DNA from: Roseiarcus sp963696665
GTDB lineage: Bacteria > Pseudomonadota > Alphaproteobacteria > Rhizobiales > Beijerinckiaceae
Assembly (NCBI GenBank): GCA_963696665.1
Contig: CAVOLE010000013.1
Coordinates: forward strand, 62,001-126,000
Direction: 5' to 3'
Length of the DNA stretch: 64,000 nucleotides
Made by a program: the position numbers and the translations under genes. Under the pieces are notes generated by a model. The model had not been told where the DNA came from. It searched no databases and was given only the letters and a program-made list of their open reading frames with translations. Positions 15,693 through 24,594 of this stretch are shown piece after piece (within the stretch, counting starts at the first letter, position 1; every line of letters starts with the position of its first letter).

Positions 15693-16559
15693 ATGGCACA
15701 GCAAAAGCAGCGCGTGACGACGCGCGTCGGAGAGGTCGCTTATGCCAGCGCGGGAGAAGGGCCCGCGGCGCTGTTCGTGCACGGCGTCTTCCTCAACAGC
15801 TATTATTGGCGCCACGTCATGGAGCGCCTCAGCGGCGAGCGGCGTTGCCTCGCGCCCGACCTCCTTGGCCATGGCTCGACGCCCGTGAAACCGGACCAGG
15901 ACGTCTCGTTGCGCGTCCAAGCAGAGCTGCTCGACGCCTTCTGCGAGGCGATGGGACTTGATCAGGTCGATGTCGTCGCCAACGACAGCGGCTCGGCCAT
16001 CGCCCAGATTTTCGCCGCCCGTCATCCTGAGCGGATTCGCTCGCTCACGCTGACCAACGGCGAGGCGGACGGGAACTATCCGCCGCCCGACTTCCGCCAG
16101 GTCGTGGAAATGGCCAAGGGCGGCGTCTTCTCCGCCCAACGTGAAGCGTTCGCGGCCGACGTCAGCCTGCTGCGCCCGGGCTTCGCCGCGGGCTACGAGC
16201 GAATCGACGCCGTGTCGGACGAGACGTTCAAGACCTATGTGGGCCCGCTATTCGCCACGCCCGAGGCCACGTGCGCGCTTGAGCGATGGCTCGTCTCCTT
16301 TGACGATGTGAGCCAGACCCGCGAAATCGAGCCGCTCTTACGCAAGCTGACCGCGCCGACTCTGATCGTTTGGGGCACGGGCGACCACTTCTTTCCTTTG
16401 AAATGGGCGTATTGGCTGAAGGGCTTGATTCCCGGCGCGCGCCAGGTGGTGGAACTCGAGGGGGCGAAGCTGTTCTTCCCGGAGGAACGGCCCGACCAGC
16501 TCGCCGACGCCGTCCGCGCGCACTGGCGGGCAAGCGCCAATACGCCGATGATGGCTTAA
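15693..16559 (+). CDS. Alpha/beta hydrolase, haloalkane dehalogenase/epoxide hydrolase-like
   Basis: A 288-residue alpha/beta hydrolase. The oxyanion region is HGVFLNSYYWR, and the DLLGHGST loop follows. The nucleophile elbow reads VVANDSGSA, where Asp takes the nucleophile position as in dehalogenases and epoxide hydrolases rather than Ser. The acid residue is probably in WGTGDHFFP. The usual catalytic His region reads EGAKLFFPEERPD, with no His at the expected place. AAAGGGA precedes the ATG. It is controlled by the divergent TetR. Its last 4 bases overlap the end of glmU, tail to tail. The substrate is unknown. Confidence 0.85.
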   Translation: MAQQKQRVTTRVGEVAYASAGEGPAALFVHGVFLNSYYWRHVMERLSGERRCLAPDLLGHGSTPVKPDQDVSLRVQAELLDAFCEAMGLDQVDVVANDSGSAIAQIFAARHPERIRSLTLTNGEADGNYPPPDFRQVVEMAKGGVFSAQREAFAADVSLLRPGFAAGYERIDAVSDETFKTYVGPLFATPEATCALERWLVSFDDVSQTREIEPLLRKLTAPTLIVWGTGDHFFPLKWAYWLKGLIPGARQVVELEGAKLFFPEERPDQLADAVRAHWRASANTPMMA

Positions 16560-17902
16560 CCTTTCTTGTGGCGGTCGCGAAACGCCTTCGCCCAGCCCGC
16601 CTTCGTCTGCTGACGGCCGCGCGCGACCGCAAGCGCGCCGGCCTCGACCGGCTTCGTGATCACCGAGCCCGAGCCGATATAGGCGCCGTCCCCGATCGTG
16701 ACCGGGGCGACGAGCGCCGAGTTCGAGCCGATGAAGGCGCCGGCGCCGATGTCAGTCTTGTTCTTGGAGAAGCCGTCGTAATTGCAGGTAATGGTTCCGG
16801 CGCCGATGTTCGCGTTTGCGCCGACGCGGGCGTCGCCGATATAGGTCAAATGGTTGATCTTGGCGCCCTCCTCGATCGCCGACTGCTTGATCTCAACGAA
16901 ATTGCCAATTCTGGCGTTGGCCCCGATGTCCGCGCCTGGTCTCAACCGCGCGAACGGCCCGACAATCGCCCCGCTCGTGACCCGCGCCCCTTCGAGATGC
17001 GAGAAGGAGCGGATCACCGCGCCATCCTCGATACGGCACCCGGGCCCGATCACGACATGAGGTTCGATCAGAACGTCGCGACCGATCGCGGCGTCAAATG
17101 AGAGGAATACGGTTTCGGGGGCGGTCAGCGTTGCGCCGGCCGCCATGGCGCGCCGGCGCAAGCTATCCTGCAGCGCGGCCTCGGCGGCGGCCAGCTGCGT
17201 GCGGTCATTGACGCCCATGACCTCAGTCTCTTTCGCAATGAGGACCCGCGCGGTGAGACCGCGCGCATTGGCGATCTCGACGATATCGGTGAGGTAAAAC
17301 TCCTTCTGCGCGTTGTTGGGCTTGACCGCAGTGAGAAGGCTTAGCGCGGCCGCGCCGCTGAAGGCGATCGGCCCGGCGTTGCATAAGCGCGAGGCGCGCT
17401 CTTCCGCGCTCGCATCCTTCTCCTCCCGGATCGCGATCAAGCGTCCGTTGCGCTCGATAAGGCGGCCATAGCCGGTTGGATTGGCGGCTTCGAATCCGAG
17501 CGCCACGACGTCGGCGCCCGAGGCGAGCTCGGCGCGAATCGCATGGAGCGTCGAGGCTTCGATCAGCGGAATGTCGGCGTAGATGACGAGAATACCGTCG
17601 TAACCGCGTTCAATCTGGGCGCGCGCCGCCAGGACCGCGTCGGCGGTGCCCCGGCGCTCGCGCTGGACGGCGATTTTCGCCTCCGGCGCCGCCTTTACAG
17701 CTTCCGCTGCGACGCCGTCCGCGTTCGGCGCCACAACGACCGCGATATCGCCTATTGCGCCCTTGAGGGCGGTTGAGAGCGTGTGCGCCAGCATCGAGCG
17801 GCCCGCGAGCTCGTGCAGAACTTTGGGCCGGGCCGAGCGCATGCGCACACCCTCGCCGGCGGCAAGCACGATGGTCAGACAGCGGCGGGCGTTCAAGCTC
17901 AT
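16556..17902 (-). CDS. glmU: Bifunctional UDP-GlcNAc pyrophosphorylase/glucosamine-1-phosphate acetyltransferase
   Basis: About 448 residues. The N-terminal uridyltransferase domain shows LAAGEGVRMRSARPKVLHELAG, and the C-terminal domain is a left-handed beta helix of hexapeptide repeats (VVIGPGCRIEDGAVI, IGNFVEIKQSAIEEGAKINHLTYIGDA, GAGTITCNYDGFSKNKTDIG). It makes UDP-GlcNAc for peptidoglycan and lipopolysaccharide in the cytoplasm. The ATG giving MSLNARRC has GAGG about 12 bases upstream; another ATG six codons earlier (MRCLRP) is possible. The gene appears to be monocistronic. Confidence 0.95.
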   Translation of the reverse strand: MSLNARRCLTIVLAAGEGVRMRSARPKVLHELAGRSMLAHTLSTALKGAIGDIAVVVAPNADGVAAEAVKAAPEAKIAVQRERRGTADAVLAARAQIERGYDGILVIYADIPLIEASTLHAIRAELASGADVVALGFEAANPTGYGRLIERNGRLIAIREEKDASAEERASRLCNAGPIAFSGAAALSLLTAVKPNNAQKEFYLTDIVEIANARGLTARVLIAKETEVMGVNDRTQLAAAEAALQDSLRRRAMAAGATLTAPETVFLSFDAAIGRDVLIEPHVVIGPGCRIEDGAVIRSFSHLEGARVTSGAIVGPFARLRPGADIGANARIGNFVEIKQSAIEEGAKINHLTYIGDARVGANANIGAGTITCNYDGFSKNKTDIGAGAFIGSNSALVAPVTIGDGAYIGSGSVITKPVEAGALAVARGRQQTKAGWAKAFRDRHKKG

Positions 17903-18221
17903 GGGACGTAAACACCTCATCGATGGACGTTGGCGAAAGGACGCTCGGCCGCTCCGAATCCCCTCAGGCTCGCTCAGGGCACACCACTATCGCCGCGGGC
18001 GAGCGCGGTTTCCAGCCCCAGCCCCCTACATCAACGCCATTTTACCGTGGCGGCAAAAAGCGTCTCGCTGCGTCGCAAAAAACAATGTACAACCGCCAAG
18101 CCAAGGACGGAACGCGCTGGGCTTGCACCGCGTTTTTTCCATCCGCACTGGCTGATTTTTCATTTTGGCTGGGGGCGACGTTGTGTCGGGCCGTTCATGC
18201 GCGGCTCGTTCCTGCGGGCAA

Positions 18222-19766
18222 ATGACGAATACGATGGCGGACAGGCGACGTCGCGAATTTTTACAGCTGGCCGTTGGCGGCGCGCTTACGGCTTCGCTGG
18301 CGCCGTCGGGCTCGACGCCGGGCACGGCCGAGCCGCTCGGCCAGCCTGTCCCCTTCGCCGCCGACACAGTCATGAAGATGGCGGTGGAGCTGGCTTCGAA
18401 GCCGTTCAAGGCGCCCGAGGCGCCCCCGCTGCCAAGCGTCTTCTCAGGCCTCACTTTCGAACAATACGCGGCAATCCGGCGCGTGCCGGGCACCGCGATC
18501 TGGAGCGATCAGAAACTTGGCTTTTCCCTCGAGCCGCTGCATCGTGGCTTTGTTTACACGACGCCAATCGGGATCAACATCGTCGAGAACGGCATGGCGG
18601 AGAAGGTGATCTACGACGCCGCCAATTTCGACTTCGGGCCATTGAAGCCTCCTGCTGCCCTCGGCGACCTCGGCTTTTCCGGCTTGCGCATTCTCAAGTC
18701 CTCGGACCAAGGCTTCGAGGACGTGGCGATCTTCCAGGGCGCGACCTTTTATCGCTCGCGCGCGCACGCCCAGCCCTTCGGCCTCACCGCACGCGGCCTT
18801 ACGATCCGGACCGGCGACGATCCGGGTGAAGAATTTCCACTTTTCCGCGAGTTCTGGATCGAAAAGCCCAATCCGGCGGCGAATACGCTGACCATTCAGG
18901 CCTTACTCAATTCGGCGAGCGTGACCGGCGCCTTTCGCTTTACGCTCCGGCCGTCGGACACCACGATCATCGACACCGAAATGACGCTGATCGCACGGAC
19001 GGCTGTCGACAAGCTGGGGTTCGGGGCTATGGCCGCGGCCTATCTGTTCAGCCCGCTCGATCATCGGCGTCCCGACGACGTTCGCGCCGCGGCGTATAAG
19101 TCGACCGGCCTGCAAATTCTGACCGGAAAGGGCGAGTGGCTGTGGCGGCCGGTCTCCAACCGGGAAACCTTGCAAATCTCGGCCTTTGCCGACGTGAACC
19201 CCCGCGGCTTCGGCCTGTTGCAGAGAAGCCGGTCCTTCGACGCATTCTACGACGACGAGACGCATTGGGAGCTAAAGCCCTCGTTATGGATTGAGCCCAT
19301 CGGCGATTGGGCGGAGGGCGATCTCCATCTCCTCGAAATCCCGGCCGCCTCGGAAGCCAATGAGAACATAATCGCCCAGTGGCGCCCAAAAGCGGGCATG
19401 AACGCCGCCACCATCCAGTCGATGGCTTTCCGGCACTTCTGGTGCTGGTCGCCGCCGTCGAAGCCGCCGCTTGCCTCTTGCGTCTCGTCGCGGCGCGGAA
19501 AGGTCGGCGACCGCCAGCGCTTCGCGGTCGAGATGGCGGGGGACATGTTCTCTGACCCGGCGAAAGCGGCGGCGGCGACCGCGGACGTTCAGGCTGCTCC
19601 TGGCAAGATCGTATCCGCGCGGGTTTTTCCCTACAAGGACAGACATTCGGTGCGCGTGGTGTTCGATCTTGACCCCGGATCGGAGACCTACTCGGAGCTG
19701 CGGCTGACGCTTAGGGTCAACAACCAACCGGCGAGCGAGACATGGCTCTACCGCTGGACAGCCTGA
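18222..19766 (+). CDS. opgG: Glucans biosynthesis protein OpgG/MdoG family
   Basis: About 514 residues. It has a twin-arginine-type signal (DRRRREFLQLAVGGALTASLA) and a mature chain typical of OpgG: FSGLTFEQYAAIRRVPGTAIW, FEDVAIFQGATFYRS, REFWIEKPNP and SMAFRHFWCWSPPSKPP. OpgG works in the periplasm on osmoregulated periplasmic glucans, adding beta-1,6 branches or trimming the chain. The start is the ATG giving MTNTMADRRRR; a second ATG four codons on is equally good. The 3' end overlaps opgH by 25 bases, so the two are coupled. Confidence 0.92.
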   Translation: MTNTMADRRRREFLQLAVGGALTASLAPSGSTPGTAEPLGQPVPFAADTVMKMAVELASKPFKAPEAPPLPSVFSGLTFEQYAAIRRVPGTAIWSDQKLGFSLEPLHRGFVYTTPIGINIVENGMAEKVIYDAANFDFGPLKPPAALGDLGFSGLRILKSSDQGFEDVAIFQGATFYRSRAHAQPFGLTARGLTIRTGDDPGEEFPLFREFWIEKPNPAANTLTIQALLNSASVTGAFRFTLRPSDTTIIDTEMTLIARTAVDKLGFGAMAAAYLFSPLDHRRPDDVRAAAYKSTGLQILTGKGEWLWRPVSNRETLQISAFADVNPRGFGLLQRSRSFDAFYDDETHWELKPSLWIEPIGDWAEGDLHLLEIPAASEANENIIAQWRPKAGMNAATIQSMAFRHFWCWSPPSKPPLASCVSSRRGKVGDRQRFAVEMAGDMFSDPAKAAAATADVQAAPGKIVSARVFPYKDRHSVRVVFDLDPGSETYSELRLTLRVNNQPASETWLYRWTA

Positions 19767-21934
19767 CGCTCACGGCCCCTGACGCCAAGCTAGGGGACGC
19801 GGGCGCGTCGCTTGGCGCCTCGATGCCCGGCTTTGCGCCGCTCGCCATGCCGGAGCAGTCGTTCAGGCACTTCTCGGGCCGAGACCGCCGCGCGCTGATC
19901 GCGCCGCGTCTCGCCCGGTCGCCAATTTTGACTCGTCTCGCCGTGTTCGGCGGAGCCATGGCGCTCACAGCCTACGGCGCCTATCAGATGTTCAAGGTCG
20001 TTTCGATCGGCGCGGTCACCCCGCTTGAATGGGTGATCGCAGTCTTGTTCGTCATCACGTTCTCCTGGATCACCCTTTCGTTCACGTCCAGCATCGTCGG
20101 CTTTATCTGGCTTCTCGCGCATCGGGGCCGACGCGGGGCGCCTGCGTCCTTACGCGAGCGAACAGCAGTCGTGATGCCGATCTACAACGAGGCGCCCTCA
20201 CGCGTGTTCGGCGCCATGCAGGCCATCTTCGAGGACGTCGAACGCACCGGCCAGGCCCATGCTTTCGACTTCTTCCTGATCTCCGACACCACCGATCCCA
20301 ATGTCTGGATCGCGGAGGAGCGGGCGTTTGTGGCGATGCGCGCCAGGCTGCCGCAGGCCCGCCTCTATTATCGGCGACGGCGCAAGAACTTGAGCCGCAA
20401 GGCCGGCAACATCGCCGATTTCGTCACCCATTGGGGCGGGCGCTATCCGCATATGGTCGTGCTCGACGCCGACAGCCTGATGACCGGAGAAGCGATCGTG
20501 GCGCTGGCGGCGGCGATGGAGGCCGACCCCGACGCCGGCATCATCCAAAGCCTCCCCCTCATCGTCAATCGCAACACGATGTTTGCGCGCTTGCAGCAGT
20601 TCGCCGCGCGGATCACCGGCCCCGTCATCGCCGCAGGCTTGAGCGCGTGGATGGGACATGAAGGCAACTACTGGGGCCATAACGCCATCATCCGCACGCG
20701 CGCTTTCGCTGACCATTGCGGTCTGCCGGACTTGCCAGGCAGACCGCCGTTCGGCGGACACATCCTCAGCCACGATTTCGTCGAGGCCGGGCTCATGCTT
20801 CGCGCCGGCTACACGGTCTACATGCTGCCCAACCTCGGCGGATCCTATGAAGAGAGCCCGCCCTCGCTCATCGATCTTGCGGCCCGCGACCGGCGATGGT
20901 GCCAGGGCAATCTCCAGCACGCGCGCATCATCGGCACCCGCGGCTTCAGGTTGGCGACGCGGCAGCATCTCGCCAACGGCATCATGAGCTATCTCGCTTC
21001 GCCGCTATGGATGGCGCAACTATTGGTCGGCATCGTGCTGGTGCTGCAGTCCCATTACATCCGGCCCGAATATTTCACCAAGGAGTTCTCCCTGTTTCCG
21101 GCGTGGCCGCGCTTCGATTATGAGCGCGCGCTACAGTTGTTCGGACTGACCATCGGCATCCTTCTCGCGCCCAAGTTCCTTGGTCTTATAATTGCGCTCA
21201 CGGAGCCGAAAACGCGCCGCGGGTCCGGCGGCGCGATCGCGCTTGTCGCCTCGACAATCGCCGAAATCATCATCTCCGCCGCGTTCGCGGCGATCATGAT
21301 GCTGATCCAGTCCGGGTCGGTGGCGCAGATCCTGTCCGGAAGGGACACCGGCTGGAACCCGCAGCGGCGGGACGACGGTTCGATCCCGTTCAGGAGCATC
21401 GCGCGCCGCCATCGCGCGCACACTGTGTTGGGCGTCATCACGCTATTCGCGGCGGCGCTGATCTCGCCCTCCCTGATCATCTGGATGTCGCCGACCATCG
21501 CTGGCCTGATCTTCTCCATTCCGCTGTCGTGGGCGAGCGGCAGTTTGGCGCTTGGGCTGGGCATGCGCCGCATCGGGCTTCTGCGCACGCCGGAGGAGAC
21601 TTCGCCGCCCGCTGTGGTCGAGCGCGCCAACACGCTGGCCGCCGAGCTTGCCCTGACCGGGGGCGATCATGACGACGCGCTCCAGACGATCTGGGCGGAC
21701 GCGACGCTGCGAGCCGCGCACGAATCCTTCTTAGCCGAGGCGCCTCGGCGGCGGCGGGGCGACGTCGATGTCGAGACCGCCGTCGCGGCGGCGAAGCTCA
21801 ATGACGCTCAGACGCTCGAGGACGCCCGTGCGTGGCTCAACTCCCGCGAACGGCTGGCCGTGCTCGGCGACCGCGCGCTGATCGCCATGCTGGCCCGGCT
21901 GCCGAATGCGGCGGCGCAGCCGAACGCGGCTTGA
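19742..21934 (+). CDS. opgH: Glucans biosynthesis glucosyltransferase OpgH/MdoH
   Basis: A 730-residue inner-membrane family 2 glycosyltransferase. Two N-terminal membrane segments precede the catalytic domain (VVMPIYNEAPSRVFGAMQA, the DAD motif in MVVLDADSLM, SHDFVEAG and the RRWCQGN motif). Five or more C-terminal membrane helices follow. It polymerises and exports the beta-glucan backbone from UDP-glucose. The start overlaps the end of opgG. The C-terminal cytoplasmic tail is Ala/Arg-rich with little recognisable structure. Confidence 0.94.
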   Translation: MALPLDSLTLTAPDAKLGDAGASLGASMPGFAPLAMPEQSFRHFSGRDRRALIAPRLARSPILTRLAVFGGAMALTAYGAYQMFKVVSIGAVTPLEWVIAVLFVITFSWITLSFTSSIVGFIWLLAHRGRRGAPASLRERTAVVMPIYNEAPSRVFGAMQAIFEDVERTGQAHAFDFFLISDTTDPNVWIAEERAFVAMRARLPQARLYYRRRRKNLSRKAGNIADFVTHWGGRYPHMVVLDADSLMTGEAIVALAAAMEADPDAGIIQSLPLIVNRNTMFARLQQFAARITGPVIAAGLSAWMGHEGNYWGHNAIIRTRAFADHCGLPDLPGRPPFGGHILSHDFVEAGLMLRAGYTVYMLPNLGGSYEESPPSLIDLAARDRRWCQGNLQHARIIGTRGFRLATRQHLANGIMSYLASPLWMAQLLVGIVLVLQSHYIRPEYFTKEFSLFPAWPRFDYERALQLFGLTIGILLAPKFLGLIIALTEPKTRRGSGGAIALVASTIAEIIISAAFAAIMMLIQSGSVAQILSGRDTGWNPQRRDDGSIPFRSIARRHRAHTVLGVITLFAAALISPSLIIWMSPTIAGLIFSIPLSWASGSLALGLGMRRIGLLRTPEETSPPAVVERANTLAAELALTGGDHDDALQTIWADATLRAAHESFLAEAPRRRRGDVDVETAVAAAKLNDAQTLEDARAWLNSRERLAVLGDRALIAMLARLPNAAAQPNAA

Positions 21935-22329
21935 GGCGACCCCCTCGGCCGCGGCGCCTGGCTATGGAGTGGCTTGCCGGACGCTGGGCGGTGATGGCCC
22001 CTTGCAACCTCAGCGCGAGTTCGATGCAAGAGAAAACAAGAAAATAAAAGCAAAATTGCTTGGATTTGCCTTTTTTTCTTTGGCCGAATTGGGACTTTTC
22101 AAAGAGTTACGCGGAAAAAAATAAAAAAATCCGGCGCCATCCCAACTCGCCTATCAGGTTGCGCGACAAGGGTATCAGACGGACATCCGTCCGATCGCCG
22201 CGCTTGAGGCATGCTCTTGCATTTTTGGCCACCCGTCGAAGGAGGAGTCCTTCATAGACCCTGCCAACTCTGCTTCCGCCATGCCTGCCGGAAACAAGGC
22301 GTTCCCGGACTCTTTCTTCGACTGAGAAG
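21935..22329. other. AT-rich non-coding stretch after opgH
   Basis: No gene seen. Long A and T runs (near 22040-22130) follow opgH; a weak stem (AAGCAA/TTGCTT) with a T7 run near 22070 could terminate opgH transcription. Protein-like sequence begins only in the glycosidase remnant to the right. Confidence 0.35.
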
Positions 22330-22401
22330 AATAGCGGTGAGTTTAGGAATCGGCAATATAATGTCAGCTTTTCTGAAATTTACGAGTCTTGTCAGGATGT
22401 T

Positions 22402-22621
22402 AGGATCGTTTTCGTCCGGCTGGCGCCCATCGACCGCGATCAGGTACAAATATTGCCCGTCCTCCGAAAGCGCGATCCCGGTCCGCGGGTCGAGCCCGAA
22501 CGGATCGTGCGGCGCACTGGTCGGCGTTATGGCGGAGGTATCCACTCCGTTGGTGACGATCTGGTTGCCAGAAACCGCGTTGAAGACGTCGCTGAGATCG
22601 ATCGGGGTGCCCCCGTCAACT
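22402..22621 (-). pseudogene. Remnant of a phosphodiester glycosidase (NAGPA-like) gene
   Basis: On the minus strand an uninterrupted fragment reads GTPIDLSDVFNAVSGN, QIVTNGVDTSAITPTS, DPRTGIALSEDGQYLYLIAV and DGRQPDENDP. This matches the core of phosphodiester glycosidase domain proteins (uncovering-enzyme type). It has no start, since it begins directly at the palindromic repeat at 22622-22649, and family similarity stops after DENDP, so both ends are missing. It looks like a gene cut by insertion or recombination at the repeat. Confidence 0.6.
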
Positions 22622-22649
22622 CCCTCTCCCCGTCAAGACGGGGAGAGGG
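22622..22649. repeat. REP-like palindrome, copy A
   Basis: CCCTCTCCCCGTC and GACGGGGAGAGGG form perfect 13-bp arms around AA. It is followed by TTGGGGTGAGGGGCG, so the directional part of the element points towards the DUF559 gene. The inverted counterpart lies at 23068-23095. Confidence 0.8.
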
Positions 22650-22687
22650 TTGGGGTGAGGGGCGCGGGAGATTGGCGACATGCGAGG

Positions 22688-23052
22688 CTACAGCGTCTGC
22701 CGCGGCTCCAGCGCCGCCAGGATCGTATCCAGGACACCTTCGATCTTGCGGTAGACATCGTCATTGCCGAACCGCGCCACCTGGTAGCCACGATCGCGCA
22801 AGAACTGTTCTCGCTTCTCATCCGACGGTGCTCATCATCGGTCGAATGAGTCGCTCCGTCGACCTCAACGACAAGTTTTTCCTCACGGCAAACGAAGTCG
22901 GCGAAATAGGGGCCGACAGGCTCCTGCCGAACGAACTTGAACCCACCGAGAAGGCGGTTTCGAAGTCCGCGCCAAAGCTTGCGTTCAGCCTCGGTCTGGT
23001 CCTGGCGCAACCCACGCGCCCGGCGCGCTTCGTGCAGGCTTAGTCCGCGCAT
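22688..23052 (-). pseudogene. DUF559 domain (Vsr-like endonuclease fold) protein, frameshifted
   Basis: The start reads MRGLSLHEARRARGLRQDQTEAERKLWRGLRNRLLGGFKFVRQEPVGPYFADFVC and VVEVDGATHSTDDEHR, typical of DUF559. One base is missing near 22822-22826, after which the correct continuation is DEKREQFLRDRGYQVARFGN and DDVYRKIEGVLDTILAALE to a TAG at 22688. Restored length is about 121 residues, normal for the family. The Shine-Dalgarno sequence (GAGGGGGCGGGGCG) is supplied by the flanking repeat. The gene is enclosed by inverted REP copies at 22622-22649 and 23068-23095. Confidence 0.7.
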
Positions 23053-23067
23053 CGCCCCGCCCCCTCA

Positions 23068-23095
23068 CCCTCTCCCCGTCAAGACGGGGAGAGGG
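23068..23095. repeat. REP-like palindrome, copy B (inverted relative to copy A)
   Basis: The same 13-bp arms CCCTCTCCCCGTC/GACGGGGAGAGGG around AA as in copy A, preceded by CCCCGCCCCCTCA. With copy A it bounds a 474-bp unit holding only the DUF559 gene. Confidence 0.8.
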
Positions 23096-23170
23096 AAATC
23101 GAGCCCTGCGCGCCGTGCCCACTGCCCGCCCTGACAAGAGCGGGCGGGAGCCCTAATGGCGTCGGCCGCA

Positions 23171-23410
23171 CTAGTTTCGCCGCAGCGGCCGGAAGCGTTC
23201 GAGCGCCGTGATCGAGAGGAATCCGCCGATCCATGAGCCGATCGCCGCAAACACCACATAGCCCCAGTTCGACGTGTAGCTGATGACGGCAAGGGCCGCC
23301 ATCAGATACCAGACCTGCTCCAGGTCGCCGCCGCGAACCGCCGGCGGGCGGCGACGAAGGGGGTGAAGAGCGCATAGACGGCGTCAGTGAACTCCGTCGT
23401 CAGAACGGGC
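23171..23410 (-). pseudogene. Degenerate copy of the 92-residue membrane protein gene at 24216-24494
   Basis: About 240 bases match the gene at 24216-24494 at high identity (shared peptide SYTSNWGYVVFAAIGSWIGG then FLSITALERF). The 5' part encoding the first 15 or so residues is replaced, and one base is lost where copy 2 has ACCAGAGGCTG and this copy has ACCAGACCTG, which breaks the frame. It is a dead paralogue. Confidence 0.7.
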
Positions 23411-23484
23411 TTGCGACCTTGGCCAGTTCGTCGCAATGAGCGCTCGTCGTGACGCATTCGTGTCCGGTGAGCGCGCGACAGGTC

Positions 23485-24144
23485 ATGGACTGGCGATTGA
23501 AGATATTGATCATTGAGGACGACGAAGAAGTCGCCGCTTTCGTCGCCGCGGGGCTGAGAGAGCGCGGGCGCGAGGCGGCGATCGTCGCCAACGGACGAGA
23601 CGGCGTCCAGCGAGCGACCGCCGAGCATTTCGACGCCATCATCCTCGACCGCATGTTGCCGGAGCTCGACGGGCTCACGGTTGTGGCTCTGTTGCGGGCG
23701 GAAGACGTAGCGACCCCGGTGCTGTTTCTCACCAATCTCTCGGGCATCGACGACCGGGTCGACGGGCTCGAGGCGGGCGGCGACGATTATCTCGTCAAGC
23801 CCTTCGCGTTCGAGGAATTAATGGCGCGTTTGATGGCGCTCACGCGCCGGCCGATGTTGGGCGCATCGCTGACCGTCCTTTCCGCGGGAGATCTCGAAAT
23901 GGATCTTGTCGCGCGCACGGTCAGGCGCGGCGGGGAGGAAATAGACCTGCAGCCGCGCGAATTCCGGCTGCTTGAGTTTCTGCTGCGCAACGAAGATCGG
24001 CTTGTGACCCGCAAGATGTTGCTCGAACATGTGTGGGAGTTTCTTTTCGATCCGCAAACGAATTGCGTTTCCGAGATTACGGATTCCCAATGTTGCTTCA
24101 GTCCAGGTCGGAGCGAGCCGATGCGGAGCGGGGAGAGCGCTTAA
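23485..24144 (+). CDS. OmpR-family response regulator, C-terminally truncated
   Basis: About 219 residues. The receiver domain is complete: ILIIEDDEEVAAFV (acidic pocket), DAIILDRMLPELDG (phospho-acceptor Asp), FLTNLSG and LVKPFAFEEL (Lys). The winged-helix domain starts normally (GDLEMDLVARTVRRGGEEI, LQPREFRLLEFLLRNED, TRKMLLEHVWEFLFDPQTN) but then departs from the family at CVSEITDSQ, losing the recognition helix end and wing. No histidine kinase is adjacent. I start at MDWRLKILII; an upstream in-frame codon adds 12 unlikely residues. It lies between the two copies of the duplicated gene, so the truncation probably arose with that rearrangement. Confidence 0.7.
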   Translation: MDWRLKILIIEDDEEVAAFVAAGLRERGREAAIVANGRDGVQRATAEHFDAIILDRMLPELDGLTVVALLRAEDVATPVLFLTNLSGIDDRVDGLEAGGDDYLVKPFAFEELMARLMALTRRPMLGASLTVLSAGDLEMDLVARTVRRGGEEIDLQPREFRLLEFLLRNEDRLVTRKMLLEHVWEFLFDPQTNCVSEITDSQCCFSPGRSEPMRSGESA

Positions 24145-24215
24145 GGGAGTGCGCAGGATGGGTTGTTCGCGAACTGGCAAGCGCGGTTAAGCGGCTTCGC
24201 CGGCACTCTGTCTAC

Positions 24216-24494
24216 TCACTTTCGCCGAAGCGGCTGGATGCGTTCGAGCGCGGTGATCGAGAGAAAGCCGCCGATCCACGAGCCGATCGCCGCAAACACC
24301 ACATAGCCCCAGTTCGACGTGTAGCTGATCACGGCGAACGCCGCGAGCAGATACCAGAGGCTGCTCCAGGTCGCCGCCGCGAACCGCCGGCGGGCGGCGA
24401 CGGAGGCGGTGTAGAGCACGTGGATCGCGTCGGTGAACGCCGTCGTCAGGACGACGCCTCCTGCGACTATGGGATCGATGGTCGGCAGAATCAT
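24216..24494 (-). CDS. Small membrane protein of unknown function
   Basis: A 92-residue protein, MILPTIDPIVAGGVVLTTAFTDA, with three likely membrane segments (residues 8-30, 42-60 and 62-82) and a basic C-terminus ERIQPLRRK. No family is recognised. A degenerate duplicate lies at 23171-23410, on the other side of the truncated response regulator, which shows that this copy has been duplicated locally. Confidence 0.65.
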   Translation of the reverse strand: MILPTIDPIVAGGVVLTTAFTDAIHVLYTASVAARRRFAAATWSSLWYLLAAFAVISYTSNWGYVVFAAIGSWIGGFLSITALERIQPLRRK

Positions 24495-24519
24495 GTTCCC
24501 CCCGTTTCCTGGGCGGCGC

Positions 24520-24572
24520 TTGTAGCCGCGCGACCGACTGGTCGCGGGACGCGGTCAGCGACCGCGTCTACA
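24520..24572. repeat. TTGTAG...CTACA interspersed palindromic element, copy 1
   Basis: It starts TTGTAGCCGCG, contains the stem CGCGACC/GGTCGCG and the stem GACGCGGTC/GACCGCGTC, and ends CTACA. The other copies are at 28404-28494, 38718-38770 and 63208-63305. It is intergenic, between the small membrane protein and the rhomboid gene. Confidence 0.7.
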
Positions 24573-24594
24573 GGCGCCCGCCGCAAAACTTGGA

